Shown one piece after another: positions 1 through 9,884 of a stretch of 40,603 bases of DNA (positions are counted from its first letter, which is position 1; each line of letters opens with the position of its first letter). The notes below the pieces were generated by a model that searched no databases, was not told where the DNA came from, and worked only from the letters and a program-made list of their open reading frames with translations. The position numbers were made by a program, and so were the translations under genes. Source of the stretch: JANNAV01 sp031384695 (GTDB taxonomy: Bacteria > Pseudomonadota > Alphaproteobacteria > Rhodobacterales > Rhodobacteraceae); NCBI GenBank assembly GCA_031384695.1, contig JANNAV010000331.1, positions 1 to 40,603 of the forward strand, in the 5' to 3' direction.

Positions 1-438
1 CACAAAGCGGTTGCAGACTTTCCGCAATGATTCCGGGGTCTTGGCCTCGCCGATGCCAATCACCTGCAACCCGTCCTCGCGGATGCGGCTGGCCAGCCGG
101 GTGAAATCACTGTCCGAAGATACCAGCACAAACCCGTCCACCTTGCCCGCATGCAGGATATCCATGGCGTCGATCACCAGCCCGATGTCGGACGCATTCT
201 TACCCTTGGTATTGGCCGATTGCTGATGCATCACCAGCCCCAGATTGCGCGCCTGCTCTTTCCACTGCGTCAGCGCCTGACTGGACCAGTCGCCATAAAC
301 CCGGCGCAAACTGGGATCACCGAACGAGGCAATCTCGTTCAGAATAGCCTCGGCGTTAACAGCGCGAACGTTGTCCGCATCAATCAGAACGGCAAGCCGC
401 GGCGCACGCCCGGCGATGGTTGTAAAGTCACTTGGCAT
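1..438 (-). CDS. NYN-domain (LabA/DUF88-like) protein, C-terminus outside window
   Basis: The first 146 residues are visible; the gene runs off the left edge. The N-terminus has LAVLIDADN (Asp20 and Asp22), followed by a segment NTKGKNASDIGLVIDAMDI and then SSDSDFTRLASRIRE. This spacing of conserved acidic residues is typical of the NYN/PIN-like nuclease fold of the LabA/DUF88 family, whose members bind or cleave RNA with a metal ion. The start ATG at 438 has an AGGG-type ribosome site just upstream. The gene is divergent from the one at 546, with about 107 bases between them for both promoters. The family is clear; substrate and role are not known from the sequence. Confidence 0.85.
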   Translation of the reverse strand, partial: MPSDFTTIAGRAPRLAVLIDADNVRAVNAEAILNEIASFGDPSLRRVYGDWSSQALTQWKEQARNLGLVMHQQSANTKGKNASDIGLVIDAMDILHAGKVDGFVLVSSDSDFTRLASRIREDGLQVIGIGEAKTPESLRKVCNRFV

Positions 439-545
439 AAGCCCTCCGGTTTTCCGCGACGATGCCCGAAACCGCGCAAACCAGAAAGCGGAATTATCCG
501 CCGCACCGCTTGGCGAAGGCGGCAAAATTCGCCTAAGGTGCTGAA

Positions 546-1427
546 ATGGAACCAAAGCGCGAGTTGCACTTTTATTTGAACGACGCCCAGCAGCGCGAAA
601 TCGCGGCGGGGACCGACGGGATTCTGACCCGTCTGGTGGGCGCGGTTCAGGCTGCGGGATGGTCCGTCGCCCTGCAGCCGCCGGAGCGCCCGGTTGGCGG
701 CGACGGCTATCATCTGGTGTTCAATCAACCCGTAGAAGTGCCGTTTTGTCTATGCCTGCGCAGGGTTTACCTCAATCCCTTCTGGCGGATCGAGGCCACC
801 AACGACCGCTGGGATTGGCAGGTCGCCCGCCTGTCCTATGACGCCACCCGGATATCGAACCACGCGCAAAACTTTCAGAACCGCTGGCGCGACATCGTGT
901 TCAAAGGGCTCCGGATTAACCAAGGCGGCTATGTGTTCATGCCGTTGCAGGGCAAGCTGGATATCAAACGCCATTTTCAGGCGATGAGCCCGCTTGCCAT
1001 GATCGCGGCCACCCTGAAAGCCGATCCGCAGCGCCGGATCATCGCCACCCTGCATCCGAACGAGGTCTACTCGCCCCAGGAACGCGCCGCCCTGCACGAT
1101 TTCGGGCCGCGCTTTGAACTGTCGGATCTGCCCTCGAAAACCTTGCTGGCAGGCTGCGATTACGTGGTGGCGCAAAACTCCGGCATGGCCCTGATCGGCG
1201 GTTTCGCCGACAAACCCGCCGTGCTGTTCGCGCGGATTGATTTCCACCACATGGCAGGTTCGGTGGTGGAAAAAGGCGTTGCGGCCGCCTTTGCGCAGGC
1301 CAAAACCAAAGCCCCCTACGCAGGCTACCTGCACTGGTTTTTCAAACAGCAGGCGATAACCTATTGGGACGCCAAAGCCAACGAGCGTATCAGAGCACGG
1401 TTCCGCGAGCACGGCTGGCCGATGTGA
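546..1427 (+). CDS. Unrecognised 293-aa protein, possibly polysaccharide-related
   Basis: An intact 293-residue frame with AAGGTG six bases before the ATG and host-like codon use. I see no signal peptide or membrane segment. The middle contains IIATLHPNEVYSPQERAAL and later CDYVVAQNSGMALIGGF followed by a proline and an FARIDFHH stretch. That pattern loosely recalls the C-terminal lobes of capsule or surface-polysaccharide transferases, where an HP/E motif and a small-residue loop contact the donor. This is only a resemblance; I cannot assign a family. It is divergent from the NYN gene and convergent with thioredoxin, so context does not help. Confidence 0.7.
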   Translation: MEPKRELHFYLNDAQQREIAAGTDGILTRLVGAVQAAGWSVALQPPERPVGGDGYHLVFNQPVEVPFCLCLRRVYLNPFWRIEATNDRWDWQVARLSYDATRISNHAQNFQNRWRDIVFKGLRINQGGYVFMPLQGKLDIKRHFQAMSPLAMIAATLKADPQRRIIATLHPNEVYSPQERAALHDFGPRFELSDLPSKTLLAGCDYVVAQNSGMALIGGFADKPAVLFARIDFHHMAGSVVEKGVAAAFAQAKTKAPYAGYLHWFFKQQAITYWDAKANERIRARFREHGWPM

Positions 1428-1460
1428 AACGGGGCACCCCTGAAGGCACCCCGCACAGGT

Positions 1461-1787
1461 TCAGATCTCGGCGTTGATCCAGCTGGCCAGCGCCGCTTTC
1501 GGTGCCGCGCCAACCTTGTTCGACACGACTTCCCCGTTCTTGAACAGGAACAGAGACGGAATACCCCGCACCCCCAGCATCGCCGGGCTTTCCGGGTTCT
1601 CGTCCACATTGACCTTCACGATCTTGACCCGGCCGCCATATTCGGCCGCAAGCTCTTCAAGCGCCGGGCCGATCTGGCGGCATGGGCCACACCATTCGGC
1701 CCAGAAATCCACGACGACGGGGATAGCGGATTTGCGAACCTCGGCATCGAAGGTGGCGTCGGTCACGGCGATGGTGTTCAAACCCAT
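1461..1787 (-). CDS. trxA: Thioredoxin
   Basis: A 108-residue protein of standard thioredoxin length. It contains VVVDFWAEWCGPCRQIGP with the redox-active WCGPC pair, the cis-proline loop RGIPSLFLFKNG, and the usual C-terminal helix. It reduces disulfides in cytoplasmic proteins and is recycled by thioredoxin reductase. The ATG at 1787 is preceded by AGGAG at good spacing. It lies 58 bases downstream of addA on the same strand, an arrangement common in Rhodobacteraceae, so it may be partly read from the addBA transcript as well as from its own promoter. Confidence 0.97.
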   Translation of the reverse strand: MGLNTIAVTDATFDAEVRKSAIPVVVDFWAEWCGPCRQIGPALEELAAEYGGRVKIVKVNVDENPESPAMLGVRGIPSLFLFKNGEVVSNKVGAAPKAALASWINAEI

Positions 1788-1845
1788 GGCGGTTCTCCTG
1801 AGGGAAAGGGTTGGGATGGGAAGGTATGGATTGCGGGTGTCCGCG

Positions 1846-4800
1846 TCAAGGGATAGCGGTGCGCAACAGCGCCGCCCTCACGATATCGGGATCAAGCCGC
1901 ATCAATTGCGCGGTCCTTGTCCATAAAATCGCGGTCTCGATGCGGTGATCGGGGAAAATCTGCCCCAGCCCATGCGCATAGGCCCCCATCTGGCGCAGCA
2001 ACCCTTCCGGGATTTGCGCCGCATCCGGGGGAATCACCCGGTTGGATTTGAAATCAATCGCGGTCACGCATTCTGGCGTGATGATCAGCCGGTCGATGCT
2101 GCCCGTCAGGCGCTGGCCGTGCAGATCGGCGGCAAACGGCACTTCCGCCAGACTGCCCGGCGCGAAGATATCCGCAAGGTCTGCGGCACCCAGCACCGCA
2201 CTTGCCTCGGCCAGCAGATCATCCGCATCCTGCCGCCCGGGGATCAGCCGGGCCGCAAGCGCCGCCCACTCCGCGCGCGGCACCCCGGCCAGATGCTCCA
2301 GCAACCGGTGCAACGCCGTCCCCCGCGCCAGCGCCTCGTCCTGCGATACCGCGCCCTCATCTTCCCCCGCCAACGCCTTCGCCCCCCCCAGATCCGAGGG
2401 CAACAGCGCCTGCCGGGGCCGCAGCGGTGCCGGGGCAAGGGTGCTGGCCCAGACCGGCAGCCAACCCGGCAGTTCTGGCGGCAGCATGGCGGCAGACGGC
2501 ACCGCAAACACATCGGCGGGCCAGTCCCCGGTTGCAAACCGCCGCCGCCCTGCCAGCGTCACCACACCCGGCAACTGCGCCATCCCGGCCTCGATCTGGC
2601 GATACCAGCACCACTCGATCCGCTCTTTCGCAACCATCAGATTGCCGGCCTTCCGCTCGGTCCTGGCCTCGCCCGCCCCCGCCACGATCAGCCAGCACCG
2701 CGCCCGCGTCAGCGCCACATACAACAGCCGGATGCTTTCGTTATCGTCCCGCCGCTTGCGCTCGGTGCGTACCCGCGCAATCTGCGGCGGGCTGTCCTCG
2801 GCATTCACCTTCCACACCGGCGCGCCATGCGGCAAAACATAGATCTCGTCATGATCACGCGGCTTGCGGTCGGCGGTATCGGGCAGGATGACAATCGGCG
2901 CCTCCAGCCCCTTGGCGCCATGCACCGTCATCACCCTGATCCGTGCGCCCTCGCTATCCATCTGACGTTTCACGGTAATATCATCGGTTTCCAGCCAGAT
3001 CAGAAAGCCGGTCAGGCTGGGCACCTCCAACCGCTCATAGGCCAGCGCCTGCGACAGGAACGCGTCAATCCCGTCCTCGGCCTCGGGGCCAAGCCGGGTC
3101 AGCAGGCGGCGGCGGCCATCATGGCGCGTCAGCACCCGTTCAACCAGATCGAACGGGCGCAGAAAATCGGCGCTGTTGCGCAGGTCTTGCAGCATCAAGG
3201 TGGTCTCGGGCCGCCCCGGATGCGCGCGCAGCGCCTCCCACAGATAGCCTTGGCGCGGCTGGGCCAGCGCGAACACCTCCGCCTCGCTCCACCCGCACAG
3301 CGGCGAGCGCAGCAGTGCCGCCAGCGACAGATCATCCTCAGGCGTCGCCAGAAATGACAGCAACGCCGCCAGATCCTTCACCGCCAATTCCGCCCCAAGT
3401 TTAAGCCGGTCTGCCCCGGCAATCGGCAAGCCCAGCTTTTTGCACGCCCGGATAATCTCGGCAAACAACGGCGACCGGCTTTGCACCAGGATCAGAAAAT
3501 CCCCCGCATGCACCGCGCGCGGGCCTGCGTCACTGGGAATCCGGGTGCCGCTGTCCAGTATGCCCTTGATCTCGGACGCAATTTGCCGGGCAAGCTGCGC
3601 TGCATGATGGGTTTCGGCAATCAGATCAACCGGGTCTTCCCAGTTTTCATCCTTTTGCGGCCGCACCGGCTCGATCATCTGCCATAGATCAACCCGGCCC
3701 GGCAACTGATCCTTGAACGCGATATGCTGTAACAGATCGCCCAAGGCATCGGGAAAATGCCGGGCAAAGGCGGTGTCAACCAGTTGCAGGATCGCCGGCG
3801 CCGAACGGAACGAATGCTCCAGCGCCCGGCTTTGAAACTCCAGATCGGCACCGTGAAATCGGGTGCGGAAAGTCGCGTGCTTTTCATCGAACGCCGCGAT
3901 ATCCGCGCCCTGAAACGAATAGATAGATTGCTTTTTGTCGCCCACCACAAACAGGGTGCGCCCGCCCTGCCGGGTGCCAAACCCGGCGGTGAACTCCGAT
4001 GTCAACAACTCGATGATGCGCCATTGATCGGGGCTGGTGTCCTGCGCCTCGTCCACCAGAATATGGTCAATACCGCCGTCAAGCCGGTACAGCACCCAGG
4101 CCGCGACGCTCCGGTCGGTCAGCAAAGCCTTGGCGCGGGCGATCAGATCATCGAAATCAAGCCAGCCGCGCGCGGCCTTGCGGGCGGCGTAAACCGGCAG
4201 AAAGGCCTGCGCGAACTGGTGCAGGGCCTGGGTTTTCCCGGCCGCCTGCAACGCCAACCGCCGGGGCCGGGCGGCCTCGACGCGCAGCATCAGCGCCTCC
4301 AGATGCCGCATCAGATGTGGCACGGCGGCCCGGGTGTCTTTGGTGGGAATGCTGCCAACCTTCGCCGCATATGGCGCCTTGGCACCCGCGCCTGTCAGCA
4401 GCAGATTTTCAAGCGCCGCCACCGTGGCCAGATCGGGGGTGGCAAGCGGCATCGCCGCAAGCTGTGCGGCCATTTTCAGGTCGGTGGGGGAACCTGCCAG
4501 CATGGCATCGCCCAGATCGCCAAGCCATCCGGCCTCACCCCCCAAAAACACATCGCCCACAATTCCGGCCGCCGTCTCGTCGTCGGGCACGTGGAACAAG
4601 GCGCGGATTTCCGGCTCGGTCAGCGCCGGGGCAAAGTTTCCCCGCCGCGCGGCCACCTGCTCCATCACCCTGGTAAACTCGTCGCCGGTATAGGCGCGCG
4701 CGGCGGCGGCCACCGCCTCGGGTGCCAGACCGTCGGCCAACTCTTCCAGTATCCCGGCGCGCAACAGGCGGGCGGCGCGGTCATCCAACTCGGTAAACTG

Positions 4801-5241
4801 CGGCGAAACCCCTGATTCCAAGGGAAACCGCCGCAGCAGCGTGGCACAGAAACTGTGGATGGTCTGAATGCGCAGGCCGCCCGGTGCCTCGATGGCGCGG
4901 GCAAACAGCCGCCGTGCTGCCGCCAGCGTTTCGGGGGCCAGCGTTTCGGGGGCATGCGCGGTTTCCGTGCCCAGTTCCCGCAAGGCCGCGTGCAGCGCCG
5001 CATCCGGTTTCATCGCCCATTCGCCCAACAGCCGGAACAGCCGGTTCTGCATCTCGGTGGCGGCGGCCTTGGTATAGGTCAGGCACAGAATATGCTGCGG
5101 CTGCACTCCCGCCAACAGCAACCGCGCCACCCGATCGGTCAGCACGCGGGTCTTGCCCGATCCGGCATTGGCCGAAAGCCAGGTGGTAACACCGGGGTCC
5201 GAGGCTTCCACCTGCCGTGTCGAGGCCGCGTCGCGCATCAT
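1846..5241 (-). CDS. addA: Double-strand break repair helicase-nuclease AddA
   Basis: About 1131 residues from the ATG at 5241, which overlaps the addB stop as ATGA; the frame stays open further upstream but that part lies inside addB. Walker A SANAGSGKT is near residues 23-31, the DExx-type motif ILVDEAQDTSPDQW follows, and later come UvrD-family motifs including VMTVHGAKGLEAP. The C-terminus carries the RecB-type nuclease core VTAIDFKSN with the catalytic Asp and Lys. AddA pairs with AddB to unwind and resect DNA ends for RecA loading, replacing RecBCD in alphaproteobacteria. Length and motif order are normal and no disruption is seen. Confidence 0.96.
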   Translation of the reverse strand: MMRDAASTRQVEASDPGVTTWLSANAGSGKTRVLTDRVARLLLAGVQPQHILCLTYTKAAATEMQNRLFRLLGEWAMKPDAALHAALRELGTETAHAPETLAPETLAAARRLFARAIEAPGGLRIQTIHSFCATLLRRFPLESGVSPQFTELDDRAARLLRAGILEELADGLAPEAVAAAARAYTGDEFTRVMEQVAARRGNFAPALTEPEIRALFHVPDDETAAGIVGDVFLGGEAGWLGDLGDAMLAGSPTDLKMAAQLAAMPLATPDLATVAALENLLLTGAGAKAPYAAKVGSIPTKDTRAAVPHLMRHLEALMLRVEAARPRRLALQAAGKTQALHQFAQAFLPVYAARKAARGWLDFDDLIARAKALLTDRSVAAWVLYRLDGGIDHILVDEAQDTSPDQWRIIELLTSEFTAGFGTRQGGRTLFVVGDKKQSIYSFQGADIAAFDEKHATFRTRFHGADLEFQSRALEHSFRSAPAILQLVDTAFARHFPDALGDLLQHIAFKDQLPGRVDLWQMIEPVRPQKDENWEDPVDLIAETHHAAQLARQIASEIKGILDSGTRIPSDAGPRAVHAGDFLILVQSRSPLFAEIIRACKKLGLPIAGADRLKLGAELAVKDLAALLSFLATPEDDLSLAALLRSPLCGWSEAEVFALAQPRQGYLWEALRAHPGRPETTLMLQDLRNSADFLRPFDLVERVLTRHDGRRRLLTRLGPEAEDGIDAFLSQALAYERLEVPSLTGFLIWLETDDITVKRQMDSEGARIRVMTVHGAKGLEAPIVILPDTADRKPRDHDEIYVLPHGAPVWKVNAEDSPPQIARVRTERKRRDDNESIRLLYVALTRARCWLIVAGAGEARTERKAGNLMVAKERIEWCWYRQIEAGMAQLPGVVTLAGRRRFATGDWPADVFAVPSAAMLPPELPGWLPVWASTLAPAPLRPRQALLPSDLGGAKALAGEDEGAVSQDEALARGTALHRLLEHLAGVPRAEWAALAARLIPGRQDADDLLAEASAVLGAADLADIFAPGSLAEVPFAADLHGQRLTGSIDRLIITPECVTAIDFKSNRVIPPDAAQIPEGLLRQMGAYAHGLGQIFPDHRIETAILWTRTAQLMRLDPDIVRAALLRTAIP

Positions 5242-8201
5242 TCCGCCTCGCCCACATCTTCGGGAGCTGCCCTGTCCGACATCTGCCACTCGCCATAACG
5301 CGCGAGATGATCATAATCACCGGCAAAACGGTCTTCAAACACCGCCCGTCGTGCGGTGTAGCCGGTTTCATGACGGCCATAGCGGGTGATCAGGGTGATC
5401 AGCCCCGCCCAAACCTTTTCAGTGACCGCATCCGTGATCACGGTTTCCTCCAGCTTCGCCCCCGCCCCCAGCCCGATATAGCTGATCAGCGCCACCTCCG
5501 ACGGCCCAAGTTCGGCAAAACCGCCGCGCTCGGCCATCGCCGCCGCCAGCAGCAACTGCTTTTCATAGGCCTCCTGCTGTGCCTTGCTTGGCGGGCTACC
5601 GGTCTTGTAATCAATCAGTTGCAACCGGCCATCCGCCAGCCTGTCGATCCGGTCGGGTGTGCCGAACAAGGTGAACTCAAGCGGCTCAAGCCGGATCGAG
5701 CCTTTGGTTTCCACCGCCAGCGCCGTGCCGCCGTGCCGCGCATCCTGCGCCAGAAAATGCCCCGCCGCCCGTTCAAGCCGCGCCAGCCACAGCGCGCGGG
5801 CGGCCGGAAACGGCGTGTCTTTCGCCAGCACGAACGCCGCCGTTGCCAACAACCGCCGCCGCGCCTGCTCAAGGCTTTCCGCCCCCGGCCGCTCGCGCAC
5901 AAAGCGTTCCAGAATATCGTGAAAGATGGTCCCCCGGTCGCGCGGATCAGGCTCGGCGCGCAACGGTGCCAACGGATAAAGCCGCAGGATATGGCGGGCA
6001 TAAATCGCATAAGGATCGCGGATCAGCCGGGCGATATTGGTCAGCGACAGGCTTTTCGGCCGCACCGCCAGCGGCGGCCTCGGCTGCGGCCGCCGCACCG
6101 CCTGCAAACCTGGATCGCCACGCATCGCCAGCGTCGGCGCCTCAAGGGCTGCCGCATGCGCCAGCCACCCATCCCCCCGCGCCCGCATCGCGACCAGCGC
6201 CGCATCGCCCGCCAATCCCGGCAACCCGCGCATCAGATTGGTCAGCCGGTTCAGCCACCGCGACGGCACCGTTTCCGCCTCGGCATCGCGCAGCGCCCGG
6301 CTGATGATCACCCGTGGTGCTGCAACCGCCTGCTGGTAATCATGCGCCGAAAGCCCGATCTGCCGCTCGGGCAGCAACAACCCCGCCTCCTTGCGCATCT
6401 GCCGGTTCAACCAGGCATCGGGCGCGGGCAACCTTGGCCACACCCCATCGTTCAACCCACCCAGAATAACCAGATCGGCCCCCTGCACCCGCGCCTCCAG
6501 CGTGCCCCAGATCATGATGTTCGGATGCGATTGCACCGCCTCGCGCACCTCGCCCCGCGCCAGCAGCGCGTCCAGCAGATCGCGGTACTCAAAGGCGGTA
6601 AACACGCCCCCATACCCCGCCTCGTCGCCAAGCCCCTGCATCAGTGCCAGCGCCGCGATCCCGGCCTCCTTATCCCAAAGCGTGCCCGTGCCCCCGGCCA
6701 ACGGGCCCCCATCCACTTGCCCCCCATCCAACGGCCCCCGCGCCAGTGCCTCCGCCAAGGCCCGGTGCCGCGTCACATGCCGGGCCAATGGCAGCGGCCC
6801 ACCGCTTTCCAACCCGAACAGCACCGCGCCCAGCCACCCCACCCACTCCGGCAAGGCCGCCTCACTCCGCGCCGCCGACCATTCCGCCAGCCCCGCCGCC
6901 GTCGGAAAGGCCGGGCCATAGCGGCGCAGCTGCAACTCCAGATCGCGGGTAAACCGCAGATGCGTGCCACGATGCCCGCCCGAACAGGTCAACGGATGCT
7001 TGAGCAGCACCAACACCTGATCCGACGTCAGCTTTTGCCCGAAAACCGCCGCCACATGCCGCAAGAACCGGCCCGGCGGCGAAAGCGCCAACGGCTTGCC
7101 CGCCGAATCGTCCGGCAAAATCTGCCACCGGTCCAGCGCCGCCGCCACCTGCCGCGTCAGCGACCGGTCAGGCGTGATCAGCGCCGCTGTGGTGCCGGCC
7201 TCCGCCGCCTCGCGCAGCACCAGTGCGATCGCCAGCGCCTCCTCGCGCGGTGTCGCCGCCTCGATCAGCGTCAGGTCTTGCGTCGCCATCAGCAGATCGG
7301 GCAACCCCGGACCAAGCGCAAGCCATTGATCAGTCACCGGTGCCGGGCGCAACGACAACGAGATCAGCCGGTTGCGCGCAGGGTCTGGCGGCTGCGCATC
7401 CGTCCAGGGCATCACCGCATCTGGCCCCAGCCCAAGCGCCGTCATCAGCCGGTAAAACCGGAACTGCGGATGATCCTCTGACGTAATCGCATCTGCAAGC
7501 GCCGGCCAGGGTGTCCCGGCATCATAGCCCGGCAGGATGATCGCCCCGCGCGGTAAACCCGCCACCAACTGCATCAGCCCGGCGGTGGTGCCGCGCGATC
7601 CGGTCGATCCGGCGATCAGCACCGGGTATTCGGGCGGCGCCGCTTGCCATTTTTCGCGCAACAAACCAAGCGCAAGATGCTGCCGTGCCTCGGTATCGGG
7701 CGCGGTGGTATCGCCAAAATACGGTGCCAGAATTGCCAGAAATTCCTGCGTCCGCGCCCAGTGGCGCGAGTGGTTGGCCACATCAAGCGCCGCGATCACC
7801 GCAGGCGGCACCCCCTCGCCCTGCATCTCGTCCATCAACGTCGCAAGGCTGTCGGCCAGATCGTAAAGGGCGGCACGCGGCGCGAGGTCGGGCTGCGCAT
7901 CCAGCAGCCGCGCCACCGCCTGCGCCAGTTCCAACCTGCGGCGCAACGGTGGGATGGCGGCGGGCAAACCCACCACATCGGCCAATTCCGTCACCAGCCG
8001 GATGCGCGGCAAAATGCCCGCACCTTCGGCTGTCAGAAGATCGGTGATGCGGCGGCGCATCCGCGCGGTGTTCACATATAACTGAACCTGCGCCATGGCT
8101 TGCGGCGGCGCGCCTTGCATCCGCGCCCGCAGCCCCGCCACCAGTTCGGCCGGAAAGTCAGCGCCCGGCGGCAGCGCGTAAAGCACGGAGTCAAGGCGCA
8201 T
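5238..8201 (-). CDS. addB: Double-strand break repair protein AddB
   Basis: About 987 residues from the ATG at 8201, giving MRLDSVLYALPPGADF, the usual start for this subunit; a longer frame upstream lies inside murU. The start overlaps the murU stop by 11 bases and the stop overlaps addA, so translation is probably coupled. The N-terminal half is the inactivated helicase typical of AddB. The C-terminus has a RecB-like nuclease with RLQLIDYKTGSPPSKAQ followed by YEKQLLLAAAM (Asp, Lys and downstream acidic/Gln residues). It forms the heterodimeric AddAB nuclease with AddA. Confidence 0.95.
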   Translation of the reverse strand: MRLDSVLYALPPGADFPAELVAGLRARMQGAPPQAMAQVQLYVNTARMRRRITDLLTAEGAGILPRIRLVTELADVVGLPAAIPPLRRRLELAQAVARLLDAQPDLAPRAALYDLADSLATLMDEMQGEGVPPAVIAALDVANHSRHWARTQEFLAILAPYFGDTTAPDTEARQHLALGLLREKWQAAPPEYPVLIAGSTGSRGTTAGLMQLVAGLPRGAIILPGYDAGTPWPALADAITSEDHPQFRFYRLMTALGLGPDAVMPWTDAQPPDPARNRLISLSLRPAPVTDQWLALGPGLPDLLMATQDLTLIEAATPREEALAIALVLREAAEAGTTAALITPDRSLTRQVAAALDRWQILPDDSAGKPLALSPPGRFLRHVAAVFGQKLTSDQVLVLLKHPLTCSGGHRGTHLRFTRDLELQLRRYGPAFPTAAGLAEWSAARSEAALPEWVGWLGAVLFGLESGGPLPLARHVTRHRALAEALARGPLDGGQVDGGPLAGGTGTLWDKEAGIAALALMQGLGDEAGYGGVFTAFEYRDLLDALLARGEVREAVQSHPNIMIWGTLEARVQGADLVILGGLNDGVWPRLPAPDAWLNRQMRKEAGLLLPERQIGLSAHDYQQAVAAPRVIISRALRDAEAETVPSRWLNRLTNLMRGLPGLAGDAALVAMRARGDGWLAHAAALEAPTLAMRGDPGLQAVRRPQPRPPLAVRPKSLSLTNIARLIRDPYAIYARHILRLYPLAPLRAEPDPRDRGTIFHDILERFVRERPGAESLEQARRRLLATAAFVLAKDTPFPAARALWLARLERAAGHFLAQDARHGGTALAVETKGSIRLEPLEFTLFGTPDRIDRLADGRLQLIDYKTGSPPSKAQQEAYEKQLLLAAAMAERGGFAELGPSEVALISYIGLGAGAKLEETVITDAVTEKVWAGLITLITRYGRHETGYTARRAVFEDRFAGDYDHLARYGEWQMSDRAAPEDVGEAE

Positions 8202-8892
8202 CGGCAGCCTTTGCCAGCAAAGCCTCGGCCAGCGTGATGCCGCCCGGGCTGCCAACATCACACCAGCCGCCCCGGTGAACAAGCCCAAACGCCCGGCCCC
8301 GGGCGATCATCTGATCCCACACCCGGTTCAGCGAAAACGCAGGCTCGGCGATGGCCGCCAGCCCGTCGGTGCAAATGATCTGCGCCCCCAGATAGACATC
8401 GCCCGCAGCCCCCGCAGCCCGCATCAGCCGCCCGTCAGCCGCACGCAGAAAATCGCCTGGCCCCGCGTGGCCGGTGGCATCGGCCGCAGGCAGCAACAGC
8501 AGCAACGCCTCCATCTCGCGCGCGTCCCACGCCGCAAGCAACTGGCGCAGCGGGTTCTCGCCGGTCCACACCGCATCGGTGTTCAACACCAGAACCGGCC
8601 CCGCCCCCAACTGCGGCAAGGCCGCGCGCAACCCGCCGCCGGTTTCCAGAATCTGCCCCCGCTCCCACGCAAGGCCGATATTGCGCCCCGCCACATGCGC
8701 CGCCAGTTGCGCGCCACGGTAATGCAGGTTCATCACCCGCCTGGTGATCCCCGCCGCATCCGCCACGCCGATGGCATGGTCGATCAACGCTTTCCCCGCC
8801 ACCTTGATCAACGGTTTCGGGCGGTCGGCGGTCAGCGGCCCCATCCGGCTGCCGAACCCCGCCGCAAACAGCATCAGCGGTAATGGCCGCAT
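8191..8892 (-). CDS. murU: Nucleotidyltransferase, MurU-like (MurNAc-1-P uridylyltransferase)
   Basis: A 233-residue protein opening with MLFAAGFGSRM and DRPKPLIKVAGKALIDH, the nucleotide-binding signature of sugar-phosphate nucleotidyltransferases. VLNTDAVW supplies the metal-binding Asp. It follows a kinase of the AmgK type with a 19-base overlap. In known AmgK/MurU pathways this pair turns recovered MurNAc into UDP-MurNAc, bypassing MurA and its fosfomycin sensitivity. I chose the ATG at 8892; an internal ATG at 8874 overlapping the amgK stop as TGATG is a possible alternative but would cut into the conserved strand. The function is inferred from family and pairing. Confidence 0.88.
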   Translation of the reverse strand: MRPLPLMLFAAGFGSRMGPLTADRPKPLIKVAGKALIDHAIGVADAAGITRRVMNLHYRGAQLAAHVAGRNIGLAWERGQILETGGGLRAALPQLGAGPVLVLNTDAVWTGENPLRQLLAAWDAREMEALLLLLPAADATGHAGPGDFLRAADGRLMRAAGAAGDVYLGAQIICTDGLAAIAEPAFSLNRVWDQMIARGRAFGLVHRGGWCDVGSPGGITLAEALLAKAADAP

Positions 8893-9884
8893 TGCGCACC
8901 TATCCGCTCAAGGTTTGCCGGGCTGGGCGGCGGCAGCCGCGTGGCCAAAAGCGTGCCAAGCGGGCGCAACGCCGGATGCGCCAGGTTCTGCTGCAACTGC
9001 CGCCAGACCCGCGGCATCAGGCCGATATAGCCGGGTTTGCCCGCCACAAGGCAAAGCCGCGCGAAAATTCCCAATATCCGCAAGGCCCGCTGCGCCCCCA
9101 GCACGGCATAGCCGGGCGCAAAACCCGCCTCCGTCGCCCCGATACCGGCGGCAAAATGCCGGATCATCGCCGCCTCGGTTTCGGGCGCCACATCGCGGCG
9201 CGCATCTTGCAGCAGCGATACCAGATCATACCCCGGCTGCCCCATCTGCGCGAGTTGAAAGTCCAGCAGCCCAACCCGCGCAAGGCCCGCGCGCCCGGGC
9301 AGCCACAGCAGGTTTTCGGCATGGTAATCGCGCAGGATCATCACGCGCGGGCCATTGGCATGGGCCTCGATCAGGCCGGCCATGGCAGCGCGAAAATCCG
9401 CCGTGTCCATCCGGTCGCCGGTGATGGCAAAGCGGTACCAGTCGAGGGCAAGATCAGCCGCCCCGGCCCAGTCCCCCGCCGCCAGATCGGGCAAACCGGC
9501 CGGCGCCGGATGGGCCTGAAGATGCAACAGCACCCCGGTGGCGGCCAGATAAAGCGGCCGTTCAAGCGCCGCATCGGCGGCCAGCAGCCGCGCAAACAAG
9601 GCATCGCCAAGGTCTTCCAGCAGCAAGAACCCCTGCACCAGATCTTGCGCCATCACCCGGGGCGGTGAAAGCCCCAAAGCTGCAAGATGCACCGCCATCG
9701 CCACGAACGCCGCCGGATCATCGCCCTTGCCGGGCGGCGCATCCATCAGAACCGCGCTGGCACCGTGCAGCGTCACCCTTTCATAGCTGCGGTCCGACGC
9801 ATCCCCCGCCAGAAAAACCCGCGCCGCCGCAGCCCAACCCGCGCGCTCCAGAAATCCGGTGGCAAGGTCCGCGCGCTCACCCAT
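8874..9884 (-). CDS. amgK: Aminoglycoside-phosphotransferase-fold kinase, AmgK-like
   Basis: About 336 residues from MGERADLATGFLERAGW. The start at 9884 overlaps the tsaE stop by eight bases; the open frame upstream is inside tsaE. VFLAGDASDRSYERV forms the nucleotide loop, MILRDYHAENLLWLPG is the catalytic loop with Asp and Asn, and GLLDFQLAQMG is the metal-binding DFx segment. AmgK phosphorylates the anomeric position of MurNAc and GlcNAc recovered from peptidoglycan. The neighbouring murU supports this over a drug-resistance role. In many alphaproteobacteria tsaE, amgK, murU, addB and addA are found in this order. Confidence 0.88.
   Translation of the reverse strand: MGERADLATGFLERAGWAAAARVFLAGDASDRSYERVTLHGASAVLMDAPPGKGDDPAAFVAMAVHLAALGLSPPRVMAQDLVQGFLLLEDLGDALFARLLAADAALERPLYLAATGVLLHLQAHPAPAGLPDLAAGDWAGAADLALDWYRFAITGDRMDTADFRAAMAGLIEAHANGPRVMILRDYHAENLLWLPGRAGLARVGLLDFQLAQMGQPGYDLVSLLQDARRDVAPETEAAMIRHFAAGIGATEAGFAPGYAVLGAQRALRILGIFARLCLVAGKPGYIGLMPRVWRQLQQNLAHPALRPLGTLLATRLPPPSPANLERIGAQCGHYR

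Noticed and set aside
1945..3357. 470-residue open frame on the plus strand
   Set aside because: It is antisense to addA, very rich in Arg, Pro and Gln, and shows no domain; typical shadow of a GC-rich gene.
5217..7481. 754-residue open frame on the plus strand
   Set aside because: Antisense to addB with the same Arg/Pro/Gln-rich composition; a shadow.
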